Of a DNA stretch of 64,000 nucleotides, positions 22,553-36,063 are shown one piece after another. Source of the stretch: Marsupella aquatica (taxonomy: Eukaryota; Marchantiophyta). The first letter of the stretch is position 1. The number at the start of each line of letters is the position of its first letter. The position numbers and the translations under genes were made by a program. Under the pieces are notes generated by a model. That model was not told the origin of the DNA and made no database searches. It saw nothing but the letters and a program-made list of their open reading frames with translations. The stretch lies in assembly GCA_973895155.1 (NCBI GenBank), contig OZ316894.1:3596001-3660000 (forward strand), read 5' to 3'.

Positions 22553-23372
22553 GGGTGGCTTTACAAGAACTTGGGGGCAGCAATTCTTTTTTTTCCAAGT
22601 GAAAGATGCAATCCTAACCATTCATATGTGTGAACTGGCCACACTTCACTTTACATGAACTTGGGGGAACAATGAACCAAAAGTATTACCGACCTAGTTA
22701 TCTGTCAGTGGGTCCCTTGTGGGTCGCTTTTTTTGCTGAGGTGTGCAAGCTTTTTTGTCAAAAACTTAGACCTCCTCTTGAGGTGGTCTAAAAACTTGGA
22801 GCAAACAGCCACTTGTTTTCAGGGAATTGCATCGATTACTTCGAGACCTGACACATTTTGGCCCAGGCATTTTAACTTTTGTGGCAGGAAATGGCCATCA
22901 GCTTTGCTCTGGATGGCCCGGTTTGGACTTGCCCGGCAAATAGACCCTTCCGAGGCCGTCAACCGGCAAGTCCCCTCTCCCCGGCCCCGTCCTCCTCCCC
23001 GGCCTCCTCACCTCTTCCCCCGGCTTCTCCTCACCCGGCCTCCTCACCCGGCCTCCCCTCCCCTCCTCACCCAGACCCGGCCGGGTCCAGGTGAGGGCGC
23101 GGGGGGGGGGGGGGGGCGGGGGCCGGGCCGGGCCGGGCCGGTTCTTGGGAAGGGAAGGGCGGTAGGGTCCGAGATGAGGCCGGGAACAGTTTGGGCCGGG
23201 CCGGGAGAAATCGGGCCGGGCCGGGGAATAAGGGCGAATATGCATCAAATGGAGGCATTTTAGTCCGGCAATGCCGAGTTTACATGCCTGGCAACTCGGC
23301 AAGTTGCCCGTCACTTCAAACCGGGCTGGATGGAGAGAGACTGAACGGCCCCACCGTCTTGTAAAGCCCCCC
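22553..23372. mobile_element. PIF/Harbinger-like non-autonomous TIR element (family 3, copy 2)
   Basis: Ends GGGTGGCTTTACAAGAACTT and GTCTTGTAAAGCCCCCC are inverted repeats, bordered by TAA on both sides (22,550-22,552; 23,373-23,375). A 3-bp TAA/TTA duplication is typical of PIF/Harbinger. Related to 8,253-8,920 in opposite orientation. The interior at about 22,940-23,235 is extremely GC-rich low-complexity sequence (CCGGCC/GGGCCG repeats and a G run at 23,100-23,116); long frames there follow from base composition and are not called as genes. Confidence 0.7.
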
Positions 23373-25690
23373 TAAGTTCAGGATTTAGGGAGGCGAGACT
23401 TTTGAACTCTACTCAATGAAGAGCAAGAGTACAAACTTTGTACAGGAAGGGCCAAATAGAGTACAAAAACCAAAATTCAATGCATTGTCAGGCTTTTTAT
23501 TTTAGAGTAGAATATACCGTGGAGAGCTCCCGTGGATAAATGCGGCATGTATAAGTGCATTGCATCAATAACTCATTACCTCAGTAACTGCAGGTTGGTC
23601 ATATAGTCATACATTATTTTTTGAGGCCGGTTTGTGGCAGGACACTCTTTCTCTATCTTGTCTTATTCAAATCACTTACAATATATTTTTATGTCAATCG
23701 TGATATATGCTTATGCCATGTATTATTTAGATTTAGTCATTTTCCAGCCCCTTTAATTTTTTTATTTCCTTAGTTTTTTAAGAGATCCCTATATTTCCTA
23801 TCATTTTATTGATCATTTTAAGGGCATTTCCCTTTACTAGCATGAGAATGTTGGACTCTTCAACTAGGCAACTACTATTCTATATTTGATGCAATGCAAC
23901 TTATATGTATTTGGTTATAAAGTTTACAAGGTTTATGGTTATGGATCTTGAAGGTGTCACCTAAATATAGAGCCCCTCCCAATAGAACAAAAAATTGAAA
24001 AGGAACAAAGGTAGCATACTCCTCGTTGAATCACAAAGCACTATACTTAACTACGCTGACTAGTACATTCAAATTAATGTAATTTGTTGTCTCACCCATA
24101 AAGTACTGAACCTCTCACTTTTCAAACGGTATGCATGTTTTCATAAAATTTTCTTAGATTCATTCTTTCAATATTTGTGTTTCCTCACATGAACTCTTAT
24201 AATCTTTATTTCAATTTTTTTGGATGAGTATGCCACATATGGCACTTGTGCCCTCTGTCCCAGGCAAGTTGCAAGTCCCCACAAGGACGCCTGTTCAAAT
24301 GGTGAGCGAGTCTGAAGACCATTGAGAAAATTTCTTAGTGTTATGTTTGATGAAATAGATCATTTTCATTCTTTTGACATATCCAAACGAGGGTCCGGAA
24401 GGAAATCTATGAAACTAAATTTCAGGATTGTGGAATTCTTTGTCGCGGGGCATTCCTGAAGGTCAACCCGCACCCCGATTTCCAAGACAGAATTGAAATA
24501 TTTTTGAAAACTTGTAATTTTGAGGAAAAGAATTGCCATTTCTGCTGAAATTGGTCAATTGAAATACAAAAAAACACCCTTGTCCATGTGACAAAATACT
24601 TATTGTTTGTTCCGACATTGTGTTAATTTATTGTTTTTTTGGTCGCCCCCCCCCCCCCCCCCCTGCCCAACGCCTGCTTGCAGTTACACTACACATCTTT
24701 CAGTCCCAAATTTTGGTCTGGTCCAAGTTTGAAACATGGCCACAATGGAGCTGCTAGTGATCTGAACCAATGCTTCATAAAGTAATAGTTGAGATTGAAA
24801 TATGAAGAAATATTTTAGATATGGTTGGATGAGGGAAAGTTTTTCACCAAAGCAGGTTGGAGGGTCACTTCTTGTTCTAAGATAGACTCCTTTCAGGATG
24901 AAGTTCAATAAATGTAAATGCCTTCAGTTGGACAAAAGAGCCAACTCTTTTGAAATGAGTTGAAAAATTATAATTCCGTTGGATTAAAGAGCCAAAGTTT
25001 CAAAATGTTTCCACCGCTTGTGGAGGTGGTCCAAAATTCTAGACAAAGCAAGCCCTCCTTGTCAACATTTACTTGTGGCAAATTCTTGTCATTTAGGATT
25101 GGTAGACACCATACTTGAATATGCCCACAATGACCTGCAACCTGACCTGGAGTGCCCAGAGTGAAAGTGCATGAAAATACTATCCTCCATGGACCTCATT
25201 TACTTATATCTTACTCTGTCCCATTTCAGTGTTTGAATTTGATTTGTAAACAAGTGCAAGCAAATACTGAATATCTGGCAACATATTAAAATTCTCATAT
25301 TTAAATTTATTTGCAACACAGAAAAAGAAAGAGCAAAACGATGATGATCTGGGGCATTAAGTAAATTTGCAAGAAATCATGAATCTTGCAGGACATATCC
25401 TTTTAATGTTTTAAATTTGATTTGTTAGGATGGAGCACCATGTAGACCACATTTTGATGGTCCATGAGAGTTTGGGGCCTATCACTTGAATGATGATTAT
25501 GAGTCCTATAATATTTTTTAGTTTTGCACCTGCAAGATAGTAGAGGGTGGAGACTTGAAAAGAACAAGCCCAAATATTTCATGCTAAGTAGCACCATGAT
25601 AATTAATGTAATGGAAATTATGCTTTTGCATTTTATGATGAAACCTCAACCAAAATGTCCGGTCAAAAATATATGGCAGTCAAAGTAATG
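23373..25690. other. AT-rich intergenic region, no gene seen
   Basis: No coding frame with family resemblance. A C run occupies about 24,647-24,663. The rest shows no obvious repeats within this window. Confidence 0.4.
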
Positions 25691-25701
25691 CCCTGAAGTT
25701 C

Positions 25702-25831
25702 CCCTGCTGGTAATCACACATCAAAATGTGACTGTATTCATTGATTGAAAGAAAACAAAACTATGGTTATCACGGTATGCAGGGGTGTCCTACATAATAT
25801 ATATCATATTTTGATGTGCAATTACGGAGAC
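25702..25831. mobile_element. 130-bp Mutator-like MITE
   Basis: An 11-bp direct repeat CCCTGAAGTTC flanks it (25,691-25,701 and 25,832-25,842). Near the ends, GGTAATCACACATCAAAATG is matched inverted by ATTTTGATGTGCAATTACGG. A long duplication and imperfect TIRs are typical of Mutator-like elements. Too short to encode anything. Confidence 0.6.
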
Positions 25832-25842
25832 CCCTGAAGTTC

Positions 25843-26428
25843 AGTATGAACCTGCCGGTACGGTAGGTATTCATTTCTCAGTATTCCGCTGTAATACCAA
25901 AAAGGAAGGTATAATCACTTTTGAAGCTTCCCTCTTTTAGCCAAAAAAACAGCTACAGTAACTGCCAAAGGAGTAACCACTACTTCTGCTACAGTAGTTT
26001 TGTGGGTCAATAATCCATACAACAACAGAAACAATACTTCACCGACATTTGATGCAAGCAATGCCCCCATTTGTTCCAGCACTAAATAGAGGTAAATATA
26101 GCTGAATCTTGTAGCTGTTGAATATAGGATGGCTATTGGTGGGCATTGTTCCGCATAACTGGAAATGATGGGAAAAGGGGGACAAAGTTGCATTGCAGGC
26201 GGGACAGGGAAAGTTGAGAGCAGTTTTTTGGCATCTGTTGGGCAGGGTTCAAACTTTCTGCAAATTGGTAGAGCATTTACCTCGCATTTACCTGTATTGG
26301 TCTTCTTGGGTTTTTCCCTTCAGTTGTTGTCTCCCTTATCTGTATGTGTACATTTTGGACCCTGTATGGAGCATTTTGTTCGTAGTCAGTGTGATAGAAA
26401 TATTTTTAGCTGAATGCTTGATTTCTCT
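25843..26428. other. Intergenic region before copy B, no supported gene
   Basis: A minus-strand frame at 25,915-26,193 encodes hydrophobic stretches, but it has no recognisable family or splice context, so it is not called. The left border of copy B follows at about 26,429. Confidence 0.35.
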
Positions 26429-27769
26429 GCTGCATATGTGTTTGAACTCACTGTACAGGAGTTCTGAGCCGTGCATCTTAACTCATAACTGGACTTTGCT
26501 TAAGTACCAAAAGTCAGATTTAGAAAAGCAATCAAAACATTTGAAGTACTGAATTATTTTGGTCAAACGTTATTGCAACTTACTTGGTCAATGAAATTAT
26601 GAGTGCCCGATCTTTCTTCTGGTGCACCTTTTGACACAAAGATGCATCATGATGACTCATCTGTATTGAAGATAGTTTATTGACACATCAATCTTTTACA
26701 TCAAATATTTCTTGCAACGGATGCCACTAGCCCCCTTCCCTGCCTGCCCACGTTACTGACTGCCTGACTTATTAACATAATGGTACCTTGGTTGACAATT
26801 CTGAATGGCATAGAGTAATGTTTACTTGCTTTCAGGCAAAGGCATTGTAATTTTTCCCGAGATTTTACCAAACCAATTTGTTTTAATGAATCTATTTTTT
26901 CTGAATTTGGCTTATACGTACAGTCAAATTTGCTGCCTACTGTAGGTCTATAACAATAACACCATCTTCAGGGGCACTATGTCTCTGATAAGGTTTTTCA
27001 TGCTTTTCGCAAGATGAAATCTGGAATTTAATTTCCTCCCCATTTTCCAAGATTGTCAGCATAGTTTTCCAGTCCATTGTCTTTGAGTCGTCTAATTTTG
27101 TTTTAAATTATTTACTACCTGTGCAATTTAGATTATCATGACAGTGCTGTAGGGATTATCAAGCACTGAACTTTAGTATTTTGACTTACAAACACAACTT
27201 GGTTTCAAAAATGATAAGAAAGACATCATCTCGTTGAGGTGATCATTAGTGAACTTCAGGATTACCCAGCTGGGGAGACAATACATGAAATACGAGTAAG
27301 CATGGGCGTTCCTCCTTTTCCAGGGTGCATTACACAGACCCTTAAGAATGACAATCGGATTTACCAGGGTTATGTTTGTGTAGCATAATGGCTCCATGTA
27401 GAGATTCAAAGAATATGCCAGTCAGCTGCTTCTGGGTCATTGTGTTACCTAATAGCACCGTAATCTCCTCCCACCATGTCACTCTACCCCAGTTGTAGAA
27501 TAGGTGTTAGACTGTGCTTTTGAATTCCAGGTTTCATTGCTAACAAATGCCATAATTGCAAACTCCCCACTTGCTAGCTCTACCATAGTATAGCAGCCGG
27601 GTTGAGGAAGTTTCCAGATGAATAACCTAACTTTTTGGAAGACCCATCCTCCCCACACCCTTCACATCCTCACCGAAATACCTAATATGGACTGAGCTTG
27701 GATTCTTTCTTCCGGAGAAAAGGGCGAAAGAGGGTGGCTTGAAGCCAATTTTGTTATTCCTCATCTATT

Positions 27770-28017
27770 AATGGATGTATTCAGAGGAGTTCTCAATAAC
27801 CTTACCTCATCGTATGGGGTTGCCCATCCACTTCTTGTTCGTTTACCTAATATTTCCTCCACCTGTGAGAAACCTTGTAATGCCACTGGTGTTCATCTTC
27901 TCTGATGCAGTTTGCGTGAAAAATACATTGTTGTTCATGATGCTATGAGAGATGTGATTGCCCAGGTACTCTCTACGTCTTTCGTCCATGTGAGGCGAGA
28001 GGTGGTGCTTGAATTAC
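27770..28017 (+). pseudogene. Retroelement-like remnant (copy B), cut by the CACTA element
   Basis: Counterpart of 11,943-12,233. It reads TCEKPCNATGVHLL, then a stop where copy A has Trp, then VVHDAMRDVIAQVL and HVRREVVLEL before the CACTA end. The remainder (PSQRLQVDLTMVYD) continues after the transposon at about 55,708. Confidence 0.4.
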
Positions 28018-28965
28018 CACTAGAAGAAACCGACCCTATTTGAGACCCTACCTTACATGACTTGTATGAGACCTTCAAGAATAAGTGACTCCAAAGTTAT
28101 TTGTGTCATGTTAGCTACACCTTATTAACTGAGTTTTACTGATTTTTTGGGAAGTCATATCCATAACTATTTGGACAGTTGCAGTTGTAACTTAGTTAAG
28201 GCAACTCTTTCAAAGTCTTATAATTAAGTAACTCGTCATTGGATTGTGTATGTGAGCACGATATTGAATAGTACATTAAATTATAATTATAGCCACCCTT
28301 ATTGACCAGTGTTGCACATATGAACTATGTCCCTTTGGCCCACATCCCAAATCCAACCCATACATATGTAAAGCTTGGATACATACAAAACTGAAGGGGC
28401 CCACTAATTAACATGCATCATTTTCAAATTCCGCTCTCTACATATACTACCCCATTAGCCAATATCTAAACCCTAAACCCTATGCATATCCCCTGATCTA
28501 GTAATATTGAATGGACCAATTATCTAACCCTCTCTCCCTTAATTGTCCAATCAAATGTCTAAAGATGTAGGACCACTTATCCCTACCCTTCATTGTAACT
28601 TGTGTTGCCCTCGATCGGATTCATCTAGCCCTTCATTCAACATGGACCATGCCGTTCAACTTTCCAGGGTTTAGGGTTATGCCTTTGCCCGTCAACAAGT
28701 TTAGGGCCAAGGAATTGTTTCCAAAACTATTCGGAGAAACTGAGTCAAAGTGTCGTTCGTTGAGTGTTGACAGTGTTGCTCTTTAGCAAGCGGGAAGGTG
28801 CTTTTTCCGGGTTTCCAATTCCATCATAAGGTTACGAGCTTCTGTTGTTGCAGCTGTGACCGACAACTGAGGAGCTACAACCAAGAGCTGCTTGATTTGC
28901 AGCACTGCCGTGGACGAGGAGCTGTGGAGGGCCGGGGAGCTGCAAGAAAGTGGGGAAACACAGTG
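28018..28965. other. Left terminal region of the CACTA element
   Basis: Contains GAGACC, GTGACT and TGTGTCATG-like words near the TIR. Two telomere-like CTAAACCCT units occur near 28,470, too few to suggest telomeric origin. No gene seen. Confidence 0.45.
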
Positions 28966-29289
28966 ACGGACCAAACAAGAAGTATGACCACCAAACGAGA
29001 AGTGTGTTTTTGATTTCGCGAAAAACGGCAAAAATCACTAAAATTAAGATCAAAAACGCTATTTTGAGGATGAATCCAAAATCGCATCCAACATCGGATT
29101 TCAAATCGAGATACTGTCGACACAAAAACAAAGAATTGTCACAATCCAGAATTCTGATACATCTAAAAAAAGTGCAAATTCCAAAACCTAGAAAAACAAT
29201 GCTTTTCACATGATCCTTCTAAAAGCTAAATCCAAGCGTCAAACAAAACGAGTAAAACACAAGATTTCCTTTTCGCCATCAAATGGCAA

Positions 29290-30560
29290 ATTGAAAATGG
29301 GATACGGCGTATCCCATTTCGGATTCAACCGTTGAACATGGACGAAAACCGCACCAAATCATTCTCTTGACGCTTCCATTTAACTTCGGGTTAAAAATAT
29401 TTGAATTTTTAACTGCGGTAAAACCGAAAACTGTGTGGGTTAACCCGACGACATGTCCGAAATTTTTTTAGCCCATAACGCATGATGAATACGAGATGGG
29501 ATCCAAGTATCTACTATCGTATTCAACCTCGATGTTTTCCACCTGCAACTTTGCATCAGGAGATCTTTCGACATGAATACCAACTGAGATCCATGGATCC
29601 CATTTTTTTCGCAAGTCCAAAAACTCATCGGGAAAATAGGAGGATGAATACCAGATGGGATCCATGGATCCCATCTAGTATTCAACCTCTACATTTTGAA
29701 CTTTTTGCATTGCATACCTTGATATTCTAGTTTGAAGACCAACTGAGATCCGCGACGACTTCCTCAAAAATCTACAATTTAAATTTCAGCATTCCTTGAA
29801 AAGACAGACTCTCACTTTAAAAAACCCTTGTATGTACCACTCAGGGAATGCCAATAGGGATCCACGTATCCCATTTTTCTGAACAAGTCCAAAAATAACC
29901 CACTCAAAACCACTCAAATTTGCCCTTGCCGCACCTTGCACCTTGATATTGAGGTTTGAATACCAACACGGATCCATGGATCCTATTTGGTATTCACCCG
30001 CCAAAATTTGCCATTGCCACACCTCGCACCTCAATATTGAGGTTTGAATACCGACACGGATCCATACCGACACGGATCCATGAGTCCCATTTGTTGATTC
30101 AACTCCAAAACAATTTTGGATTTTTCCTTGCTCAGCACAACCCCAATCACATCCATTTTTTACTCTTTCAAAATATGTAGGACCAATAAACAGACCTACC
30201 TAAAAATGGAGGCAAATACCAAGTGGGTTTGTGGATCCCACCTCAGATTCAAAGTCCCGGATTGGCCCTCGGTCACAAGTTACTCATCCATTTTCACATT
30301 TGAATACAAAATTTGATTTCATTTGGTCTTTGTAAAATTATTATCACACTTTGTAAAGTTCTTGATTTGTAAAATAACATGTTCTTATACCAAATGGGAT
30401 AAAACAACATGTTCTTATACCAAATGTGGGATCCATGGATCCAACTTGGTATTCATACAAGGTTTTACGACTTTTTCTCTTCTAGATTTGTGAAATAACA
30501 TGTTTGAATACTACATGGGATACTTGGTATCCCACTTGGTATTCCTCTTGAAGTTTTGAT
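29290..30560. repeat. Diverged palindromic repeats of the GGATCCATGGATCC type
   Basis: Words such as GGGATCCATGGATCCC (about 29,658), GGATCCATGGATCC (about 29,970 and 30,428), GGATACTTGGTATCCC (about 30,519) and GGGATACGGCGTATCCC (about 29,299) recur. They are often preceded by TTGAATACCAA-like and followed by GTATTCA-like words, so the flanks are also partly inverted. Units are irregular, roughly 60-200 bp apart. Confidence 0.65.
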
Positions 30561-30839
30561 CATTTGTGATTTTTTTACAAATGCAATCTGATTTTTTTGC
30601 AAGATTTTGCCTGATCTCAGATTTTTTATTTTTCTATTTTTGCAACGCCGAGTAAAGCGGCCAAAAAATCTCAAGCTCTTCTTTCTAACGGTATCAATTA
30701 TAAGGAATTTGGATAAATACCGATAAAGATATGGCTTCCAAAGCGTGAGAGGGTACAAACTTAAGTTTTTGTAATTTTATAAATTTCACCCCACAACTTA
30801 ATCTGATCATATCTTAGTCATCTTGCATTTCGCACCTAA

Positions 30840-31640
30840 ATGCTTCATATTTAGAGGTTGAATGCAAAGTGGGATACCCCGTATCCCACTTCGCATCCAA
30901 CCTCATTTTTTCACGTTTATGATACCCAAACTGGATTTTTGAAGATTGAATCCCAAATGGGATACGCCGTATCTGGACCGCCATTAGACTCACAAGAGAA
31001 AATGTTGTTTTCCCAGGAAAGCTAAAGCTTGAGTTGGTGTCTGTCACTGAACGGCAGCAAAAGCTTCAGTGCGTGTTTAGTCAAACTGCGCCTGCGAAAC
31101 AATCAGCAATCCATAAGACTTTTCCCATCATTCCAAGAAAACTCTAGGTAGATACCACATGGGATACCCTGTATCCCACTTCGCATCCAACCTCATTTTT
31201 TAGCTAAAGAGAATCCAAAACTGGACATTTGAAGGTTGAATCCCAAACGGGATACGCCGTATCCCATTTCGCATTCAATGTTGAGGTTTTGACATTTGGA
31301 GTCTAAGATGCTTCATATTCGGAGGTTGGATGTGACATGAGATACCCTGTATCCCACTTCGCATCCAACCTCCTTTTTTAGCTAAAGAGAAATCAAAACT
31401 GGACATTTGAAGGGTGAATCCCAAACAGGATACGCCGTATCCCATTTCGCATTCAACGTTGAGGTTTTGATATTTGGAGTCTAAGATACTTCATATTCGG
31501 AGGTTGGATGCGATATTGGATACCCCGTATCCCACTTCGCATCCAACCTTCTTTTTTAGCTAAAGTGAAACAAAAACTGGACATTTGAAGGTTGAATCCC
31601 GAACGGGACACGCCGTATCCCATTTGGGATTCATCCTCGC
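30840..31640. repeat. ~178-bp tandem repeat with two palindromes per unit
   Basis: TTAGCTAAAG recurs at about 31,200, 31,378 and 31,556 (178 bp apart). Each unit contains a GGATACGCCGTATCCC palindrome followed by TTTCGCATTCAA, and a second, GGGATACCCYGTATCCCAC, followed by TTCGCATCCAACCT. About three and a half units with few differences, so they look younger than the repeats to the left. Confidence 0.8.
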
Positions 31641-32133
31641 CATTTCCATGAAGATTCTCACTTGTTAGTCAAATCTGATTTTTGGGGAATACAAGTTTGT
31701 ATAGATGGTGTGCATTCGTCGAGAGTAAGAGGATACAGAGCGAGAAAAAATGAGCGGAAAATTCTCAAGCGGTGATCTCCTATTTATAGTTTTCTCTCTG
31801 ACCGTGGTTAGTATTTGACTGTAGTTGCATCGCAGTCGGTTAAATGTTACCGTTGAGAAGAATCGTTTGGGAATATTCTTGACAGGTAAACCAATATCGG
31901 CACTTTTACTGCGTTTGTTTTAATTTTTTTTGGAATTCCGCGGTTGGATCCGAAATGGGATACGCCGTATCCCATCTTCGTATTCGTGTCGATTTTTCCC
32001 ATTTTTTAAATTTGAAAAACTAGTTTTTAGGGGGAATACTAATTCCGTATCCAAGACTTTTTTGCCTTAGAAATTTTTTTTGCCGCGGGCAAAATGAGAA
32101 GTGTGGTCACACTTCTCGTTTGGTCTGTCAGTG

Positions 32134-35100
32134 TGTTGGGAGTGATCTTGAAGGCCAACTATCTAGCGTGAGGTGGATCATCGTGGCTGCAACATTGACC
32201 AGGCCTTTTTTTGCGTTGGGCACTGTGAGTAAGGTAGTCTACGAAGGCGCGAAAGAGTCACGAGGAGTCGAGTTCAGCTACGGCAGTATTCACTTTAGAT
32301 GTCCCAATGTGGTTGGCGTGAGCTGTAGGTGAGCTTAGCTGTGTGCACATTTCATGTTAGTCAGGTGGTCGGTGTTTTAGGCATTGCGGAACTTGATTGA
32401 CCACCCCATGGCTAAGGTTTAAGGTGCGGACTACAACAAATATGTGTTGTTACTGAAAGTGTTGGTGGTGAGCGACAACTGGTATTGTTTCAGCTAAAGG
32501 GAGCACATTGGAGCTTGTGTATGGACTTGCGACTGATTGTGGCTGCCTGCTGTTACAATCGCCGAATCAATCACGCACCCAATCGCCTGGAGCTCATTTG
32601 CCTGGAGTTCAGTGTTTAGGCCAGGTGAGTGACCACGACGAAGGAGCCGATCGCTCATTCTTTGTAAGTGCCCAACCTATTGTAGCTTAACTCTTGTTAA
32701 AAGTTGTCCAAGGCCTCGAGTTGCCTCGAATCAAGCTGCCAAATACGGAGTAGACGAGCATCAGTTTTGCAACGCAACGCAGACTCCAATATCCAGCTCG
32801 TAGATTAGTTCTACTCTTGGTTTTTCTCAAGGAAACAACAGCTTGGATGTGAGGGCTAGTGGCAGTCACACTGGTGCGCCTGTCCCCGCGGGGCTTATGG
32901 GATTGGGAGGTTCCATTCATTTTGTTTCGTTTTGCTTCGTTGCCTTAGTTCTTTTAACTGTGTGATGCAAGCTGCATTTTATGATCGTGACTCGGGATAG
33001 GGTTTAAGGACCTGTGACCTTCATTTGTTGTAAGTGAGTAGTAAGACAAAGTGACTTCCCCCTGTGGGGGCCCAAAGTTTCCTTCCGCTCCCTTCCATCT
33101 CTCCCTCTTCTCCCTTCCCTCTCTCCCTCCCCTCCCTTCCCTCCCTAGCTGCCTGATGAGTGCCTCCTACTGCACCCGCCCTACCATCACAACCGCGGCC
33201 GAGCTATTTTTTCCTATCACAGATGAGCCTGGGACCCCAAACTCACATGATTGTCTGTGACTCAATGCCCGTCCGTCCTTCCTGAATCGCTCTCAGCTCA
33301 GGTTGAATGTGCTTTTTCAATCGATTGTGGGGATGGAGCTCCTCCAACAGCGGTTGGGTACAGAGTTTGTGGACTCTGTTTCAGTGTAGGCGAAAATGTT
33401 TTTGGTCTTGAGAGCTCATTCATTTGCACATTGTAATGCTTGTAAAATCTTTCAGAGTTTGTGAAGGTAAGATAGACTGTGGAGTCTCTCTGTCATTCTT
33501 CTTGTTCCAAGCCTACAACTCGTCCTTTTTGCCATGTCCTCTTCTGTATCCTGTTCTGTATCTTGTATTTTGTCACTTTAAATTGTCCATGATGTCGTGA
33601 GATGTTTCGTTCGTTCTAGTTCGCTCTGGTTCAAGTCATTACTCAGTAAGTCGAATCTTCCATGGTGTTAGAAATTTAAGACAGGCTTAACTAAATGGCA
33701 GTCCAATATTTGAGTTGGGGAAAATAATGAGGAAATGAATGAGGTACAGGATACACATTCCTGAAAATGACTGTGAGCTGCAGCTGGTCAGGTGGAGGGG
33801 ATTGCAAACGCGCTACCATCAGCGACACATCTCAACCTTCCGCAGTGAGCGCTGTTGACATTCGGCTGGTTGTAAGTGTATTTCGAGCTCGACCCTAACT
33901 TGCTTATGAAAATTAAACACTTTGCTGTGAATATAAATACAGGAATGACATTTAAGGCCACCGCATGTTTGGTATTGGGTTCTCTAGAATTTTGGTACCC
34001 TCTTTCCTCACCTCAAATTTGAACAATGATGGTAGTCTCAGGCTCCATATTGCCTACAATCAGTGGTACTCAACGTGCGAGCTGTTGAGGCTGATTTTGA
34101 GCCGAGCTTACCTAAGCACACTTGGGAGCTGCTGCATTGACAGGTCTGAAACTCTGACGGGTTGGCTTAAATCCTTTGCTTCCTTGTGCTCTATTTTGGG
34201 GAGTTAATCAAGTTTGGCCTTGAAATGGTTACTTACACTTATGTTTGAAAGTTGACCTGTAACTCCCCTGAGACCGGTACTCCATCTGTTGGGTTCTTTC
34301 TAATTTTGGTAGTGTGTTTGTTGGGTTCTTTCAACTCCAGACATATGAAATTTTAGCCCTCTCATTGTATCCACTGATGCGTACTCACTTATATTAAGCA
34401 TCTTGACCTAGAAACTCAATACATAAACTCCAGGAGTCCCTCGGGACATGAGCCAAATTGTTTCAAAATTGGGAAGCTGCACCCGCACTACTCAAACAAA
34501 TGTGTTGGGCCTGGTGGCCTTGTAAGTCGTCTTTAGCTTTCGCGATGGAGGTTGAATCTTGCGGTACGTCAAGGGGAACTTGATCTTTGAATCATGGAAC
34601 TGCTTGGTACTTTCTCGCTTGCACAGAGAGACAGGGACTGTCATAGTCTTGATGATCTGGATGCAAGGGAACCGAACTCTATGACAAGAAGCCATCTCAT
34701 CATACATCTACTCTACAGCTCCGTTCAACGTGGTATCACGATATTCCTTGTACATGTTGTGATAACCTGTCCGACTCTGATACCTCACCCAGATACCGAA
34801 GTTCTTAATTGTGGTGGGCTTCTTTTTGAAGATCTGGTAGACACATTATTCAGCATTTGCTAACTTCAAAACTAGAAGTGTAACACATTAAACAACAGAG
34901 AAACTCACAACATCCTCCTTTGGTCCTTTAGAGTCTGTACTTTGATTATGAAGTTTGACTGAGTTTCTGTTGACTGAAAGAATGTGACTGTGTAAGAGTT
35001 CCGTTTGGCAGTGGATTGGTTGAAGCACTTCATGCTAGTGTGTTGTCCACAGCTCTTCAACCAGCTTTTGTCTTCCTTGTCTTTCACCACTTACGATGAC

Positions 35101-36063
35101 ATCAATTCAGCTAAGACCATAGAAGGTTCCAAAGCATCTAACTTGTCAAATCGCAACTTGTTACATCAAGGACTAAGGTGTTGGGTATCAAAGGAGACAG
35201 CACAACAAACACGCTAAAAAGACTTCAGGACTGGGTTCAACAAGGTAGTGAAGGTGCTTACAGCCATAGTAAGTATGCATTCTGTATCTTTCTGTGTTGA
35301 TGTGAGCTTGTGCATAATGGGAGTAAGTTGTAGTTGGCAAGAGTTCCATAAGGCCAAATATGAATAGATCCAGAAGTATGTATATGAACCAAGTGTAGAG
35401 TTGACTCTTTCTGAATATTGTAGTCTCTTTCTGAGGGCCAACGCCATGTGATCATGTACTTGCTCTATAAAGTTCTGAAGATATAAGCATTTTCTGTTAG
35501 ACTAGGCAACTTGGGAGTTGGTAAGTGTCACCTGCATCTGAGGGGCTACACCGGGGGCATCAGTGGAGGTTCACTTGCACAACACGACAGCCAGTGAATT
35601 TTCTCTCTGGTGAAACCTGCAAGGTGAGACTTTCGGTCTTTCTGGATGAAAAAACAGGATCTTAATATGATTGATATACATGTCCGTCGAGATCATGGCT
35701 TTATCACCAAGCTCTTTGTCTTAGGAAACTCATAAACTCAGAATCCAATATGTACTATGCACGTTTTCATGCTATACATGTGTATACTATGACCTGTAGT
35801 TGGAATTTTGTGTCATTCACTTGACAATAGGTACACTACTCGCGAACCTGTTTTTTTTCTTTTGAGGTGGTTTAGGGTTTGTGAGAATTTAGTACACATT
35901 ATGTTAACTCTTTTGGCAGATACAGTCAGGGATATATGGAACACAAATACCACCATTAGGCATCCTTGTTCACTGTTGTCCATGACTGCAGAGCTCCCAG
36001 CCTGTTACAATGCACCCTGGTCACCACCCTCCCCAGACCCAGCCCAAGGCATAGGCACTGCCT
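32134..36063. other. CACTA internal DNA upstream of the transposase gene
   Basis: No gene recognised. A pyrimidine-rich stretch (about 33,075-33,150, TCCCT repeats) is present. This may hold the promoter, 5' leader or first introns of the CACTA transposase gene. Confidence 0.35.

Larger units (their letters stand above)
28966..32128. mobile_element. 3.16-kb TIR element filled with palindromic tandem repeats
   Basis: Left end ACGGACCAAACAAGAAGT (continuing ATGACCAC) and the inverted right end ACAGACCAAACGAGAAGT (continuing GTGACCAC) match at 23 of 26 positions. CAGTG flanks both sides (28,961-28,965; 32,129-32,133), a likely 5-bp duplication. The interior has no supported gene; it is dominated by units around GGGATACGCCGTATCCC or GGGATCCATGGATCCC, both palindromes. 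I do not recognise the superfamily; it is nested inside the CACTA element. Confidence 0.75.

Noticed and set aside
22733-23314. Long Pro/Arg- or Gly-rich open frames on both strands
   Set aside because: They come from CCGGCC/GGGCCG low-complexity DNA inside a TIR element; any frame is open in such sequence.
24240-24320. tRNA-like stretch with TGTTCAAATGG
   Set aside because: No acceptor stem or D/anticodon arms could be paired around it.
28465-28490. Telomere-like CTAAACCCT units
   Set aside because: Only about two units, inside the CACTA terminal region; not an interstitial telomere array.
28966-32128. Palindrome array as a CRISPR-like array
   Set aside because: Plant nuclear context, long variable units and palindromic cores within a TIR element; no spacer-like unique segments of uniform length.
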